From positions 1,736,001-1,800,000 of the forward strand of contig JASFAU010000002.1 in NCBI GenBank assembly GCA_039704465.1: 64,000 nt of DNA, given 5' to 3'. This DNA is from Plasmodiophora brassicae (lineage: Eukaryota > Endomyxa > Phytomyxea > Plasmodiophorida > Plasmodiophoridae). Position numbers and translations under genes: made by a program. Shown here one piece after another: positions 53,247 through 64,000 of this stretch. The stretch's first letter is position 1; every line of letters starts with the position of its first letter. The notes under the pieces were generated by a model. The model made no database searches. It was given only the letters and a program-made list of their open reading frames with translations, and was not told the DNA's origin.

Positions 53247-56200
53247 TCAGCGGTCCAGCTGGCGGCGCACGTATTCCTTGAGGGATTTCATCTGGTTCAT
53301 GACGTCGGGCGGGATGAGCATCAGCAGCGACCGCGTGCGCTTGATGTTGGAGTCGAGCTCGCGGATCAGCGGCTCGAAGACGAACGCGTACGACAGGACG
53401 ATGGAGACCATGACCAGCGCGTAGAGCGTGATCTGCATCGACTGCAGGCCGGCGACCTGGCTGTTCACCAGCAGCTTGACGACGTTGCCCACATTGGTCA
53501 TCGCCAGGGTCAGGTACTGGAAGACGGCCACCGTGCTCGTCGCGAACGACGACGTCTGGAATGTCGTGTTGATGGCCGCTGGCGTCATCAGCGAGTAGAA
53601 CCCCAACGGCAGCTGTTTCTGGGCGGCGTGCGCCGCGTACGTCTTCTGGATGCCATCAAAGTGGTATGCGCTCTGCTGGATTAACATCATCACGGTGCGC
53701 ATGGCGGCCTGCAGCCCGGCCGTCATCATGCCATGGTTGAACGCGCGGCACCCGTTGTAGTCGACGCCGTTCGTCGTCACCCACCCGCTGCAGGCGTCGA
53801 AGATCCAGACCGTCATGCGCGACTGGGCAAAGTACTTCCGGTTCAGGATGCCTGGCTCGGTGTACCCGGGAAACCCGAACAGGAACAGGCGCTGATGGTT
53901 GTCCAGGACGTTGATCTCGCTGACGACATCGGAGAACTGGTACCCGAATGGGTTGGCGGTCGGCCCACCGGTGCCGGCGCCGAGCGCGCGCACCGACGTC
54001 ATCATCAGCATCGTCTGCACGATGCGCATGCCGACAAAGTTCAGGTCGTTGCAGCCGGTGTCCAGCAGCTCGGTCGGCGCCGGCGCGTAGATGATCGCGC
54101 CGAGCACGGCGGCGATGTAGACGGCGACGACGATGACCAGGAAGTACATCTTGACGAACATGACCGCCTTTCGCAGGCTGATGGTCTCCCCGGTCGACAC
54201 CAGGCGACGTTTCGCGGCGTCGTCCTTCTTGTTCTTCTGCGCGTCGAGCTTCTTCTCGTCCTCGACGGTACGTTTGTTACCGGCGACGCCCTCGTCGCTG
54301 GAGTGATCATCCGATGGGTTGCCAGGTTCGCCCCGGGACCTGTCGCCCGCCGTCGCCTGGCCCACTGGGCCCACCCCGGTGGCCTCGTTGAATTCATCGG
54401 CGTCCTGAAGGTCGTCTCCATCGGCGGCGTCCGTCGATCGTTGATCCAACCGGTCCTGGAACCGCTTCTCCAGCTTCGCCACCTTGTCGACCGGTATCTC
54501 GAGGAAGAACCCGATGATCTGGTCCTCGTCGCGTTCGATGGACCGCACAACTGAGCACGCCAGGCCGGGTCAGACATCGCGCGCCGACGCCCCGTCGACG
54601 AAACGGGCCGACGTACGCGGGCGCAGCAACGTGAACAGGATGCCCATGATCAGGACGAGCGAGACGACGGCCATGATGATGAACTCCTCGTTGGCCAGCG
54701 TCAGGGCCGCTTTGCCCTCCTCGGACAGGCCGTTCGCCGTCGAGTTCAGCATGCCAAGCATCGACGAATCCCCGCGAATGTTCATCATCAGGATGAAGAT
54801 CAATTCGGACCCGGGGCCGAGCTGGTCCAGCGGCGTGGTCGCCGCGATCTGCGCCTTGCCGGCAATGTACGAGCAGGCCTGGTGCACCAGCTGCCGGACG
54901 ACGACGCTGGACGAGCCGACGCGCGTGTTCAGCTCGACGGCCGCCGACGCTTCGGCGGCGAGCACCGCCGACCCCAGGCTCGATGACGAATGGATGTAAT
55001 CGTCGTTCTGGATCAACGAGATCGCGTTGTTCACCTACAGGGCAGATCGGCTCAGGAGGTGGACAAGGATGCGGCCGCGGCGCGTGTGGCCGACCAGGTT
55101 GGACCGGGCGATCGCCTCCGACGCGAACGGCAACTGTATGCCCTGACTCATGAACATCAGCGACTGGGCGTTGTACGCGATCTGCATCAGGTTGGTGCGG
55201 CGAGCGACGGCCGCGTTCAGCAGCGAGAGGTACTGGTTATCTGTCAGGGTAGGTGAGCCGAAGCAGGACGTGCTGCTGCTGCTGCTGCTGTTGTTGTACT
55301 TACAGTTGTCGAAGCTGGTGTACTGGACGACAAAGACGGCCGTCATGATGCCCATGATGACCAGGACGGCGAGGCGGTACACTCGCCGGAACGAGAACAG
55401 CGTCTTGTCGAGCGTCTTGCCCCGGCGGTTCAGATTGGTCAGCAGCACGCTGACCGACGACGACGCCGCCGTCCCCGACGACCCCGTCGTGCCGCTGACG
55501 ACCGTCGCCGCCTTCCTGGCCGCATCGGCGGTCACCGCCTTCTGCACGGCGGACACGCCCCGGGCGCCGGCTCCGCTCGCGTCGACGGTGACAGATTCCT
55601 GGTCAGGCGGCACGCTCCGGAACTCGGTGCCGCCGCCTGGCGACGACGTGACGGTCGTGCCGCCGACGTTGGACGCCTTCGCGTCGCTCTCGCTGGCATC
55701 CCACGACGGGTCGGAAACGGCGCCGTCGTCCACGCCCTGCAAGCGGCGATACCGAATGCGAACAATGTCGACGACGTCGCCATTGCCGATCGGCATCGGA
55801 TCGAAACGCATCTGCACATGCATGGCGACGCCGTTGACGACGATCTTCATGTCCATCCCGGCGGAGTCGTCGTTCGCGAACGACTCGTCGGCTTCGAACG
55901 CGGCGCGTCTGTCGTCGTAGTCGGGCATCAAGCTGCGGATGGCGATGTCGCGCGTGTCCACCTTGTCCTTCGTGATGCCGAACAAGTCCAGAGCGCCCTG
56001 AGATACGGCTGTCACCAACCCATCCCGGCCGTCGACGACCATCTGCGCGTCCTCCTCGTTCATCGCCGTGACGATGCCCAGGTACGACAACGCCATGCCG
56101 TTGTTCTCGACGAACGCCTTCAGGTAGATGGCCGCGTCCGCAATCAGCCCGTTGCGCTTCAGGACGACGATCTTGCGCTTCCGGTCCAGCAGGCGCGACC

Positions 56201-58208
56201 GGGGCTCGCAGACGTTCCTGCGGACCATGGCCGTGTGCGCCCGGGAGATCGGCTCCGGGACTGCACGCGCACAATCAGCGCCCGAACCAACGAAGGTTCG
56301 CCCCAGCGGCCACCTACTGATGATATCGAGCTGTTTGCCGACCAGGGCGGCCCGCGACAGACCGAACAGGGCCTCGGCGGCGTCGTTGACGTTCGTGATC
56401 TGGCAGAGCGTGCGCGGGTCGCCGCTGATGACAACGATGGCGGACCGGTCGCTGAAGAGCGTGCTGCGGAACGACTGGTCGTGCGAGCGCGCCTCCTCCG
56501 CCTTCTCCAGCGTCGACGCGCGCTCTTCCAGAGCCTGACCGCTGCCGGGGTCGTGTCCGAGATCCGCCAGGAACTTGGCAAACTGACGCAACGATGACAC
56601 GGAACGGCTGTGAATGCGGAACATGTCCTTGTAGGCGGCACGAGCGGCGTGCTCGTCCTTGGAGATGGCCTCGCCGAGCGTCCGCAGCAGGTCAGTGTCC
56701 GGCGTCGGCTGGCGAAGTTCGCCCCAGAACAGCGTCAGCGACTTGGTCAGCGACTCCTCGTACCGCTCGCCGGACGCCAGGTGCGCCGTGTACCTGTTGA
56801 AGTCGACGACCTCCCGGTTGGCCTCCGACTCGAGGATGACGCGCTCGCTGTCCCGCTGCGTCCGATAGACGAGGAAGTCGTAGTCGACGGCGGACTCGAG
56901 GGCGGCCGCCCGCCCCAGGTGGTCGTAGCCGACGTACTTGATGTCCAGGAAGCGGAAGTGCAGGACGGCCGCCCGGATCTGCAGGTAGACCGACGTGGGG
57001 AACTTGGTCAGGCCGGCCTCCATGATCGACTTGGCCTCAGCGTAGAACGGCGCGGCGGTGTCCTCTTCCACCGATCGGTCGCTGGTCAGGTTGAAGATCT
57101 CCTCCTCGGTAGCGTCCTCGTTCAACTTGGACAGCGTCCACTGCTGGTACGCCTCCCTGGCCGCCTTTTCTGCTTTCTGGAGCACCAGTCGGCACTTCAG
57201 GTCGATCTCGTATGCATCTTGGATCCTGTCCACTGGAACCGCCTCGATCTGGCTGATGCGCATGGTGATCAGGACGACGGCGCCGCCGATAACAATGGGG
57301 AGGCCGGCGAGCAGCATGTAGACCGGGCCGTTTGACGAAGGGTTGTCGATGGCAACGGCGACGGCGTACACGATGCCGATCCAGACCTGGGCCCAGAGCA
57401 GTGACCCGCGGACGAAGGTCATTCGACGCGAATAGTCGGGCAGGATCCACATGTAGACGTATGTCATGGCTGCGGGCCCGCCCAACGCGACCAGCACCAT
57501 GAAATAGCTGCTCGACGAGACAGTGCCCGCGATAACGAAGGCCGTCTTCAGCAGCAGGTAGGCGAGCTCGACGCGCTGCGTGCACCGGGACACGATCGAG
57601 GTCGATCGCAGGTCCACGGGGGACAGTACGACAACAGAAACACCAGCGACGATAGCGAGGATCAATGCGGTAACGCTGTTGAATCCGCTGCTGGCTGAGG
57701 AGGACGACGAGGCGTTGCTGGCGCTGGCAACGAGGACCTCCAGGAATGGTGCATACAGGACGGTGCTGACCAGGACGAGGACAGCCCGAAGAACCTTCTG
57801 CATGGGGACGGATGTGCCGACGTCGACTCGTACGATAGCGAGAATGAAAACCAGCGCGATGACGACAACGACGAGGCTGACGAGGAGCGGCGCGTTCTTC
57901 TCGCCGACGGCGCCGTCGATGGCGACGCGCCCGAAGATGGCGCAGAGCTGTCGCAGCCAGACGGTGGCCGTCGGCGACCAGACCAGGTCGGTCGTGTCGA
58001 CCGGCAACACGAACCGGCACATCTGCAGGACCTCCAGGGCGTAGGCGACGACCCAGAGCGCGTTCAGCGACGACTGGTTGGCGTGCAGCGTCATCGCGTA
58101 CGACAGCGCTGACGCGTTCCCGCCGAAGCGCTTCACCGCGTCGAGCAGGTTGCCGTCGTCGCCGCCCAGCTTGACCGCACCGGCCCGGTCCCCGTCGACG
58201 TCCGCCAT
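53247..58208 (-). CDS. TmcB-like multi-pass PAS protein, array copy 2
   Basis: Five exons: 56318-58208, 55304-56260, 55095-55240, 54617-55034, 53247-54550 (introns 57, 63, 60 and 66 nt; 1,571 residues). Architecture is as in copy 1. Introns 1 and 2 are multiples of three without stops, so the raw frame runs through them; the donor GTAAGT at 55303 and comparison with the other copies show they are spliced (giving DNYNQYLSLLNAAV). The TPR-PAS segment is nearly identical to copies 1 and 3, whereas the first 350 residues differ widely. Linker residues after PAS2 are Ser/Asp/Thr-rich (DPSWDASESDAKASNVGG). A 338-bp gap separates its stop codon from the start of copy 1. Confidence 0.9.
55271..55297 (+). 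repeat. CTG/TTG trinucleotide run inside intron 2 of array copy 2
   Basis: TGCTGCTGCTGCTGCTGCTG followed by TTGTTG lies within intron 55241-55303 (CAG/CAA on the coding strand). If retained it would encode a Ser-rich insert. The other two copies lack it. Confidence 0.85.
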
Positions 58209-58384
58209 GTCGGTGCAGGGAAGCGGGAAATGCTTGGCTCCACAACGACGCACCCGGCACAGACGCGCGTGTCCAGCCAGTGCTCGAGACCCGTTCCATC
58301 GTCAGCCAATCACAGGACCTGCAGGCGTTTAACCACCGCATGGCTCAGCGCAGGACGTTCCAGGGCGATGTCCCCCTGTATTGC

Positions 58385-61300
58385 TCAGCGGTCTAGTTGA
58401 CGACGCACGTACTCCTTGATCGACTTCATCTGGTTCATGACGTCGGGCGGGATCAGCATCATCAGCGACCGCGTGCGCTTGATGTTGGTGTCGAGCTCGC
58501 GGATCAGCGGCTCGAAGACGAACGCGTACGACAGGACGATGGAGACCATGACCAGGACGAACAGCGTGATCTGCATCGATTGCAGGGTGACCACCTGCGC
58601 GTTCACCAACCCCTTCACGACGTTGCCGACGTTCGTCATCGACGGCACGATGTACTGGAAGACGGCCACGGTGGCCGTCGCGAACGACGGCGTCTGGAAC
58701 GTGACGTTGATCGCCGGTGGCGACATGAGCGAGTAGAACCCGAACTGGAGCGGGCCTTGCCGGGCGCTGTCCTTCGCGTACGATTGCTGGACCTTGTCGA
58801 ACAGGTGCGCGCTCTGCTGGATGAGGACCATCACCGACCGCAGGGCGGCCTGCAGGCCCGCCGTCAGCATGCCATGGTTGAACGCGCGGCACCCGTTGTA
58901 GTCGACGCCGTTCGTCGTCACCCAGCCCTTGCACCCGTCGAACGACCAGACGACCAACCGCGACTGGTCAAAGTACTTCCGGTTTAGGATGCCCGGCTCG
59001 GGGTACCCGGGGAACCCGAACAGGAAGAGGCGCTGGTGGTTGTCCAGGACGCGCATCTGGTTGGCCACGTCCGCGTACTGGTACCCGAACGCGTTGGCGG
59101 TCGGCCCGCCGGTGCCGGCGCCGAGCGCGCGCACCGACGTCATCATCAGCATCGTCTGCACGATGCGCATGCCGACAAAGTTCAGGTCGTTGCAGCCGGT
59201 GTCCAGCAGCTCGGTTGGCGCCGGCGCGTAGATGACCGCGCCGAGCACGGCGGCAATGTACGCGGCGACGACGATGACCAGGAAGTACATCTTGACGAAC
59301 ATGACCGCCTTGCGGACGGTGACCGTCTCGCCGGTCGACACCACGCGACGCTTCGCGGCGTCCTCGTTCTTCTTCGTCCTGACGCCAGGCCGGTTGTTGG
59401 CGTCCTGGTCGTCACCTGCCCCGGCGACGTCCTTTCCGTCGGCATCAGCCTGGTCGTTGCTGGATCGATCCGACCGGTTCGAACGCGCGGTCGCCTGCGC
59501 CACCTGGCCGATCCCGGTCGCCACGTTGTACTCTACGGCGTCGTGCAGGTCGTCATCGTCGCCGTCCACCGACCGCTGATCCAGCCGGTCCTGGAACTTC
59601 TTCTCGAGCATCGCGACCTTGTCGACGGCGATCTCCAGGAAGAACCCGATGATCTGGTCCTCGTCGCGCTCGATCGCCTTCACGACTGGCACAGGACGCA
59701 TTAGACGATTGGCGACGATGGGCGAATCGCAACGGGGCGCGTACGCGGGCGCAGCAACGTCCACAGGATCGTCATGATCAGGACGAGCGAGACGACGGCC
59801 ATGATGATGAACTCCTCGTTGGCCAGCGTCAGGGCCGCTTTGCCCTCCTCGGACAGGCCGTTCGCCGTCGAGTTCAGCATGGCCAACATGGACGACTCCC
59901 CGCGAACGCTCATCATCAGCGTGTAGATCAGGTCGGAGCCGGGACCGAGCTGATTCAGCGGCGTCGTCGCCACGATCTGCGCCTTGCCGGCCACGTACGA
60001 GCAGGCCTGGTGCACCAGCTGTCGGACGACGACCCTGGACGATCCGACCTTGGTGTCCAGCGCGACGGTCGCTGCCGACTCGGCGTTCAACGTCGCCGAC
60101 CCGATGGCCAGCGACGAGTGGATGAAGTCGTCGTTCTGGATCAGCGAGATCGCGTTGTTCACCTGGCAGGGACGCTGTCGCGTCAGAGACCGGGTGGCAA
60201 ACGGCGGGCCGCCTGTGTACCAGGTTGGCGCGCGCGAACGATTCGGTGGCGAACGGCAGCTGGATGCCCTGGCTCATGAACATCAGCGACTGGGCGTTGT
60301 ACGCGATCACCATCAGGTTCGTTCGGCGCGCGACGGCCGCGTTCAGCAGCGCCAGGTACTGGTTATCTGCCCAAGCATCAGCAGGTGACGGGGCGTGCAG
60401 GACGAGCGTCCTACAGCTGCTGAAGCTGGTGTACTGGACGACGAAGACGGCCGTCATGATGCCCATGATGACCATCACGGCGACGCGGTACACGCGCCGG
60501 AACGACGACAGCGTCTTGTCGAGCGTCTTGCCCCGGCGGTTCAGATTCGTCAACAGCATGCTGACCGACGACGAGGCCGCCGTCCCCGACGATCCCGTCG
60601 TGCCGCTGATGACTGTCGCTGCCGGTTTCGTGGCCGCATCGGCGGTCACCGCCTTCTGCACGGCGGATGGGCCTGACCGTCCCGCCGCCAGGACGTTGTT
60701 GATCGACACCGATTCGTTGTTGGGCGGCACGCTCCGGAACTCGGTGCCTCCGCCCGGCGACGTGACGGACGCCCCGCCGGCGTCGGACGCCTTCTCGTCG
60801 CCGTCGCTGGACGACGGGTCGGTGGCGTGGTCGTTCGCTCGTGGCAGGCGACGGTATCGAATGCGAACAATGTCGGCGGCGTTCCCGTTCCCGATCGGCA
60901 TCACGTCGAACCGGGCCTGCACGTCAAAGACGGCGCCGCCGACGGTGATCTTCATGTCCATCCCGGCAGAGTCGTCGTTCGCGAACGCCTCGTCGGCCTC
61001 GAACGCGGCGCGTCTGTCGTCGTAATCTGGAATTAGGCTGCGGATGGCGACGTCCCGCGCGTCCACCTTGTCCTTCGTGATGCCGAACAGGTCCAGGGCG
61101 GTCTGCGACACGGCCGTGACCAGACCGTCGCGGCCGTCGACGACCATCTGCGCGTCCTCCTCGTTCATCGCCGTGATAATCCCGAGGTACGACAGCGCCA
61201 TGCCGTTGGTCTCGACGAACGCCTTCAGGTAGATGGCCGCGTCCGCAACGAGCCCATTGCGCTTCAGGAACACCACCTTGCGACGTCGATCCAGGATCCG

Positions 61301-63312
61301 CGACTTCGACTCGGTGGCGTTCCTGCGGACCATGGACGTGTGCGCCCGGGAGATCGGCTCCGGGACTGCACGCGCACAATCAGCGCCCGCACGCCGCAAC
61401 AAACGAAGGTTCGCCCCGGCCGCCACCTACTGATGATGTCTAGCTGTTTGCCGACCAGGGCTGCCCGCGACAGGCCGAACAGCGCCTCGGCGGCGTCGTT
61501 GACGTTCGTGATCTGGCAGAGCGTGCGCGGGTCGCCGCTGATGACGACGATGGCGGACCGGTCGCTGAAGAGCGTGCTGCGGAACGACTGGTCGTGTGAG
61601 CGCGCCTCCTCCGCCTTCTCCAGTGTCGACGCGCGCTCTTCCAGGGCCTGACCGCTGCCGGGGTCGTGCCCGAGATCCGCCAGGAACTTGGCAAACTGAC
61701 GCAACGATGACACGGATCGGCTGTGAATGCGGAACATGTCCTTGTAGGCGGCACGAGCGGCGTGCTCGTCCTTGGAGATGGCCTCGCCGAGCGTTCGCAG
61801 CAGGTCAGTGTCCGGCGTCGGCTGGCGAAGTTCGCCCCAGAACAGCGTCAGCGATTTCGTCAGCGACTCCTCGTACCGCTCGCCGGACGCCAGGTGCGCC
61901 GTGTACCGGTTGAAGTCGACGACCTCCCGGTTGGCCTCCGACTCGAGGATGACGCGCTCGCTGTCCCGCTGCGTCCGATAGACGAGGAAGTCGTAGTCGA
62001 CGGCGGACTCCAGGGCGGCCGCCCGCCCCAGGTGGTCGTACCCAACGTATTTGATGTCCAGGAATCGGAAGTGCAGGATGGCGTCCCGGATCTGCAGGTA
62101 GACCGACGTCGGGAACTTGCTCAGGCCGGCCTCCATGATCGACTTGGCCTCAGCGTAGAACGGCGCGGCGGTTTCCTCTTCCACCGATCGGTCGCTGGTC
62201 AGGTTGAAGATCTCCTCCTCGGTGGCGTCTTCGGTCAGCTTGGACAGTGTCCACTGCTGATAGGCCTGACGGACGGCCTGCTCCGACTTCTGGAGCACGA
62301 GACGGCACTTCAGGTCGATCTCGTACGGGTCTTGGATCCTGTCCACTGGAACGGCCTCGATCTGGCTGATGCGCATGGTGATCAGGACGACGGCGCCACC
62401 GATAACAATGGGGAGGCCGGCGAGCAGCATGTACAGTGGGCCAGATGATAACGGGTTGTCGATGGCAACAGCGACAGCGTACACGATGCCGACCCAGACC
62501 TGGACCCACAGGAGCGACCCGCGGACGAAGGTCATTCGACGCGAATAGTCGGGCAGGATCCACATGTAGACGTAGGCCATGGCGGCGGGACCGCCCAACG
62601 CGACCAGCAGCCTGAAGTAGTTGCTCGACGAGACGGTGCCCGCGATGACAAACGCCGTCTTCATTAGCAGGTAGGCGAGCTCGACGCGCTGGGTGCACCG
62701 GGACACGATCGAGGTGGATCGCAGGTCCACAGGGGGCAAGACAACGACAGCGACGACGGACATGAGGATGAGAATCGGGGCGGCGACCGTTCCCAAACTG
62801 GCGTTGGCGGACGAGGTAGACGTGTTGGCACTGGCGACGAGGACCTCGAGGAACGGCACGTACAGGATGGTGCTGATGATGACAAGGACGGCGCGCAGGA
62901 CCCTTTGTAGGGGTACGGAAGCGCCTAGATCATCGTTGACGATGGCAAGGATGAACCCGGCTGCAATGGTGATCACGATCAGGCTGACGATGAGCGGGGA
63001 GTTCTTGGCCCCGACGATGCCGTCGACGACGACGCGGCCGAAGACGGCACAGAGTTCGCGCAGCCAGTAGGAATCGGCTGGCGCCCAGACCAGCTCGCTG
63101 GCGTTGAGCGGCAGCACGAAGTGGCACATCTGAAGGACCTCGATCACGTAGACCACAACCCAAAGAACGTTCAGCGACGACTTATTGGCGGGCACGGTGA
63201 GCGCATAGGATAACGCAAACGCGTTCTTCCCAAAGTGCTTCAACGTGTCGAGCGCGTTGCCTTCGTCGCCCAGCTTGGCCGTGTCCAACAGGTCGTCGCC
63301 GAGGTCGGCCAT
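58385..63312 (-). CDS. TmcB-like multi-pass PAS protein, array copy 3
   Basis: Five exons: 61431-63312, 60415-61365, 60221-60366, 59745-60162, 58385-59685 (introns 65, 48, 58 and 59 nt; 1,565 residues). Same order of domains as copies 1 and 2: N-terminal membrane helices, TmcB-type TPR region, PAS (IIPEPISRAHTSMVRRN after splicing), second PAS (DGLVTAVSQTALDLFGI), and C-terminal membrane region ending KEYVRRQLDR. Exons 3 and 4 have exactly the same lengths (146 and 418 nt) in all three complete copies. Its start lies 153 bp from the stop of copy 4. Raw frames run through intron 3 in part, which explains an odd Arg/Pro-rich stretch there. Confidence 0.9.
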
Positions 63313-63465
63313 CGCGGCCCTGATGGCAGCCGGCGACGCGAAATGTCGACGAGCACACGTGCCCGGCACAGACCGGCGGCTCGTTTCAACTCGACGAGCT
63401 GATCTCCACCCATCACACCAGCGCGTTGCCCGCGTGTACAACGCGGTCGGGATTTATGGGGGACG

Positions 63466-64000
63466 TCAACGGTCCAGCTGGCGGCGGATGTACTCCTTGA
63501 GGGACGGGACCTGGTCCATGACGTCGGGCGGGATCAGCATCAGCAGCGACCGCGTGCGCTTGATGTTGGCGTCGAGCTCGCGGATCAGCGGCTCGAAGAC
63601 GAAGGCGTACGACAGGACGATGGCGACCATGACGAGGACGTACAGGGTGATCTGCAGCGATTGCAGGCTGGCGACCTGCGTGTTCACCAGCACCTTGACC
63701 TTGTTGCCGACGTTGGTCATGGCGGGGACCAGGTACTGGAAGACGGCCACCGTGCTCGTCGCGAACGTCGGCGTTCGAAACGTGGCATTGATCGCGGACG
63801 GCGTCATGAGCGAATAGAACCCGAACTGAAGCGGGCCTTGCTGAACGACGTTCTTCGCGTACGCCTGCTGAATCGTGTCGAAGCGATGGGCGCTTTGCTG
63901 GATCAGCAACATGACAGATCGTAGGGCGGCCTGCAGGCCCGCCGTCATCATGCCATGGTTGAACGCGCGGCACCCGTTGTAGTCGACGCCGTTCGTCGTC
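63466..64000 (-). CDS. TmcB-like multi-pass PAS protein, array copy 4 (partial, runs off window)
   Basis: Only the last 177 or so codons are present, from NGVDYNGCRAFNHGMMTAGL to the end SLKEYIRRQLDR. They include the final membrane helix (VLVMVAIVLSYAFVFEPLI) and the conserved KRTRSLLMLIPPDVM. The sequence is clearly homologous to the last exon of copies 1-3. The 5' part lies to the right of position 64000. Confidence 0.9.
   Translation of the reverse strand, partial: TTNGVDYNGCRAFNHGMMTAGLQAALRSVMLLIQQSAHRFDTIQQAYAKNVVQQGPLQFGFYSLMTPSAINATFRTPTFATSTVAVFQYLVPAMTNVGNKVKVLVNTQVASLQSLQITLYVLVMVAIVLSYAFVFEPLIRELDANIKRTRSLLMLIPPDVMDQVPSLKEYIRRQLDR

Noticed and set aside
1..64000. CRISPR arrays, bacterial operons, rRNA genes
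   Set aside because: No regular spacer-repeat arrays, Shine-Dalgarno-led operons or rRNA motifs were seen; the gene structures are eukaryotic.

Overview
This window is nuclear DNA from a GC-rich, gene-dense unicellular eukaryote. Most genes are split by very short GT-AG introns (about 43-77 nt, usually 50-60 nt; one carries a perfect TACTAAC branch point). Gaps between genes are often under 200 bp, and convergent genes can end 24 bp apart. Homologues of OFD1, TMEM17, RABL2 and BBS9 show that the organism builds cilia or flagella. TmcB-like PAS membrane proteins, SKP1/BTB-like proteins, a 7TM-RGS protein and tiny introns together would fit a flagellated protist such as a plasmodiophorid (Rhizaria). 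That lineage call is a guess from gene content, not from a search.

Layout. 0.8-4.8 kb: two tandem secreted Pro/Thr-repeat proteins, the second apparently GPI-anchored and broken by two 1-nt deletions inside its repeat. 4.9-19 kb: a compact housekeeping and ciliary block containing OFD1, TAF8, TMEM17, an orphan small protein, TFIIE-alpha, RABL2, polyprenol reductase (SRD5A3), serine hydroxymethyltransferase and BBS9. 19-22 kb: a segmental duplication carrying two SKP1-like genes, one with a RING-like C-terminus, plus a dead fragment of the BBS9 5' end. 22-25 kb: a disordered membrane protein and a weak ORF. 25.3-35 kb: protein disulfide isomerase, a ZIP11-type zinc transporter, a 7TM-RGS regulator, a TALE homeodomain protein, a CYHR1-like RING/TRAF protein, a DUSP23-like pseudophosphatase and a chromodomain protein. 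35.4-37.5 kb: a repeat-rich island with short tandem repeats, a Harbinger-type transposase relic and a 187-bp-arm foldback palindrome. 37.5-43.3 kb: an LRR/coiled-coil protein and a large intronless orphan, with a decayed copy of the orphan's 3' end next to it. 43.4-47.8 kb: a 1,463-residue RCC1-repeat protein with PH-like and beta-grasp-like repeats. 48-64 kb: a head-to-tail array of four TmcB-like PAS receptors of about 1,570 residues (three complete, one running off the right edge) with the same five-exon structure.

Working together. OFD1 (centriole/basal body), TMEM17 (transition zone), BBS9 (BBSome core) and RABL2 (IFT-B/BBSome GTPase) act at the base of the flagellum and on cargo entry and exit, and they sit within about 14 kb. 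The TmcB-like array and the 7TM-RGS protein are candidate environment-sensing modules. The SKP1-like proteins with N-terminal signal-like segments could be exported ubiquitin-ligase components. Intron positions were assigned by hand from GT-AG, reading frame and family alignment; for the completed models the exon lengths sum to multiples of three.
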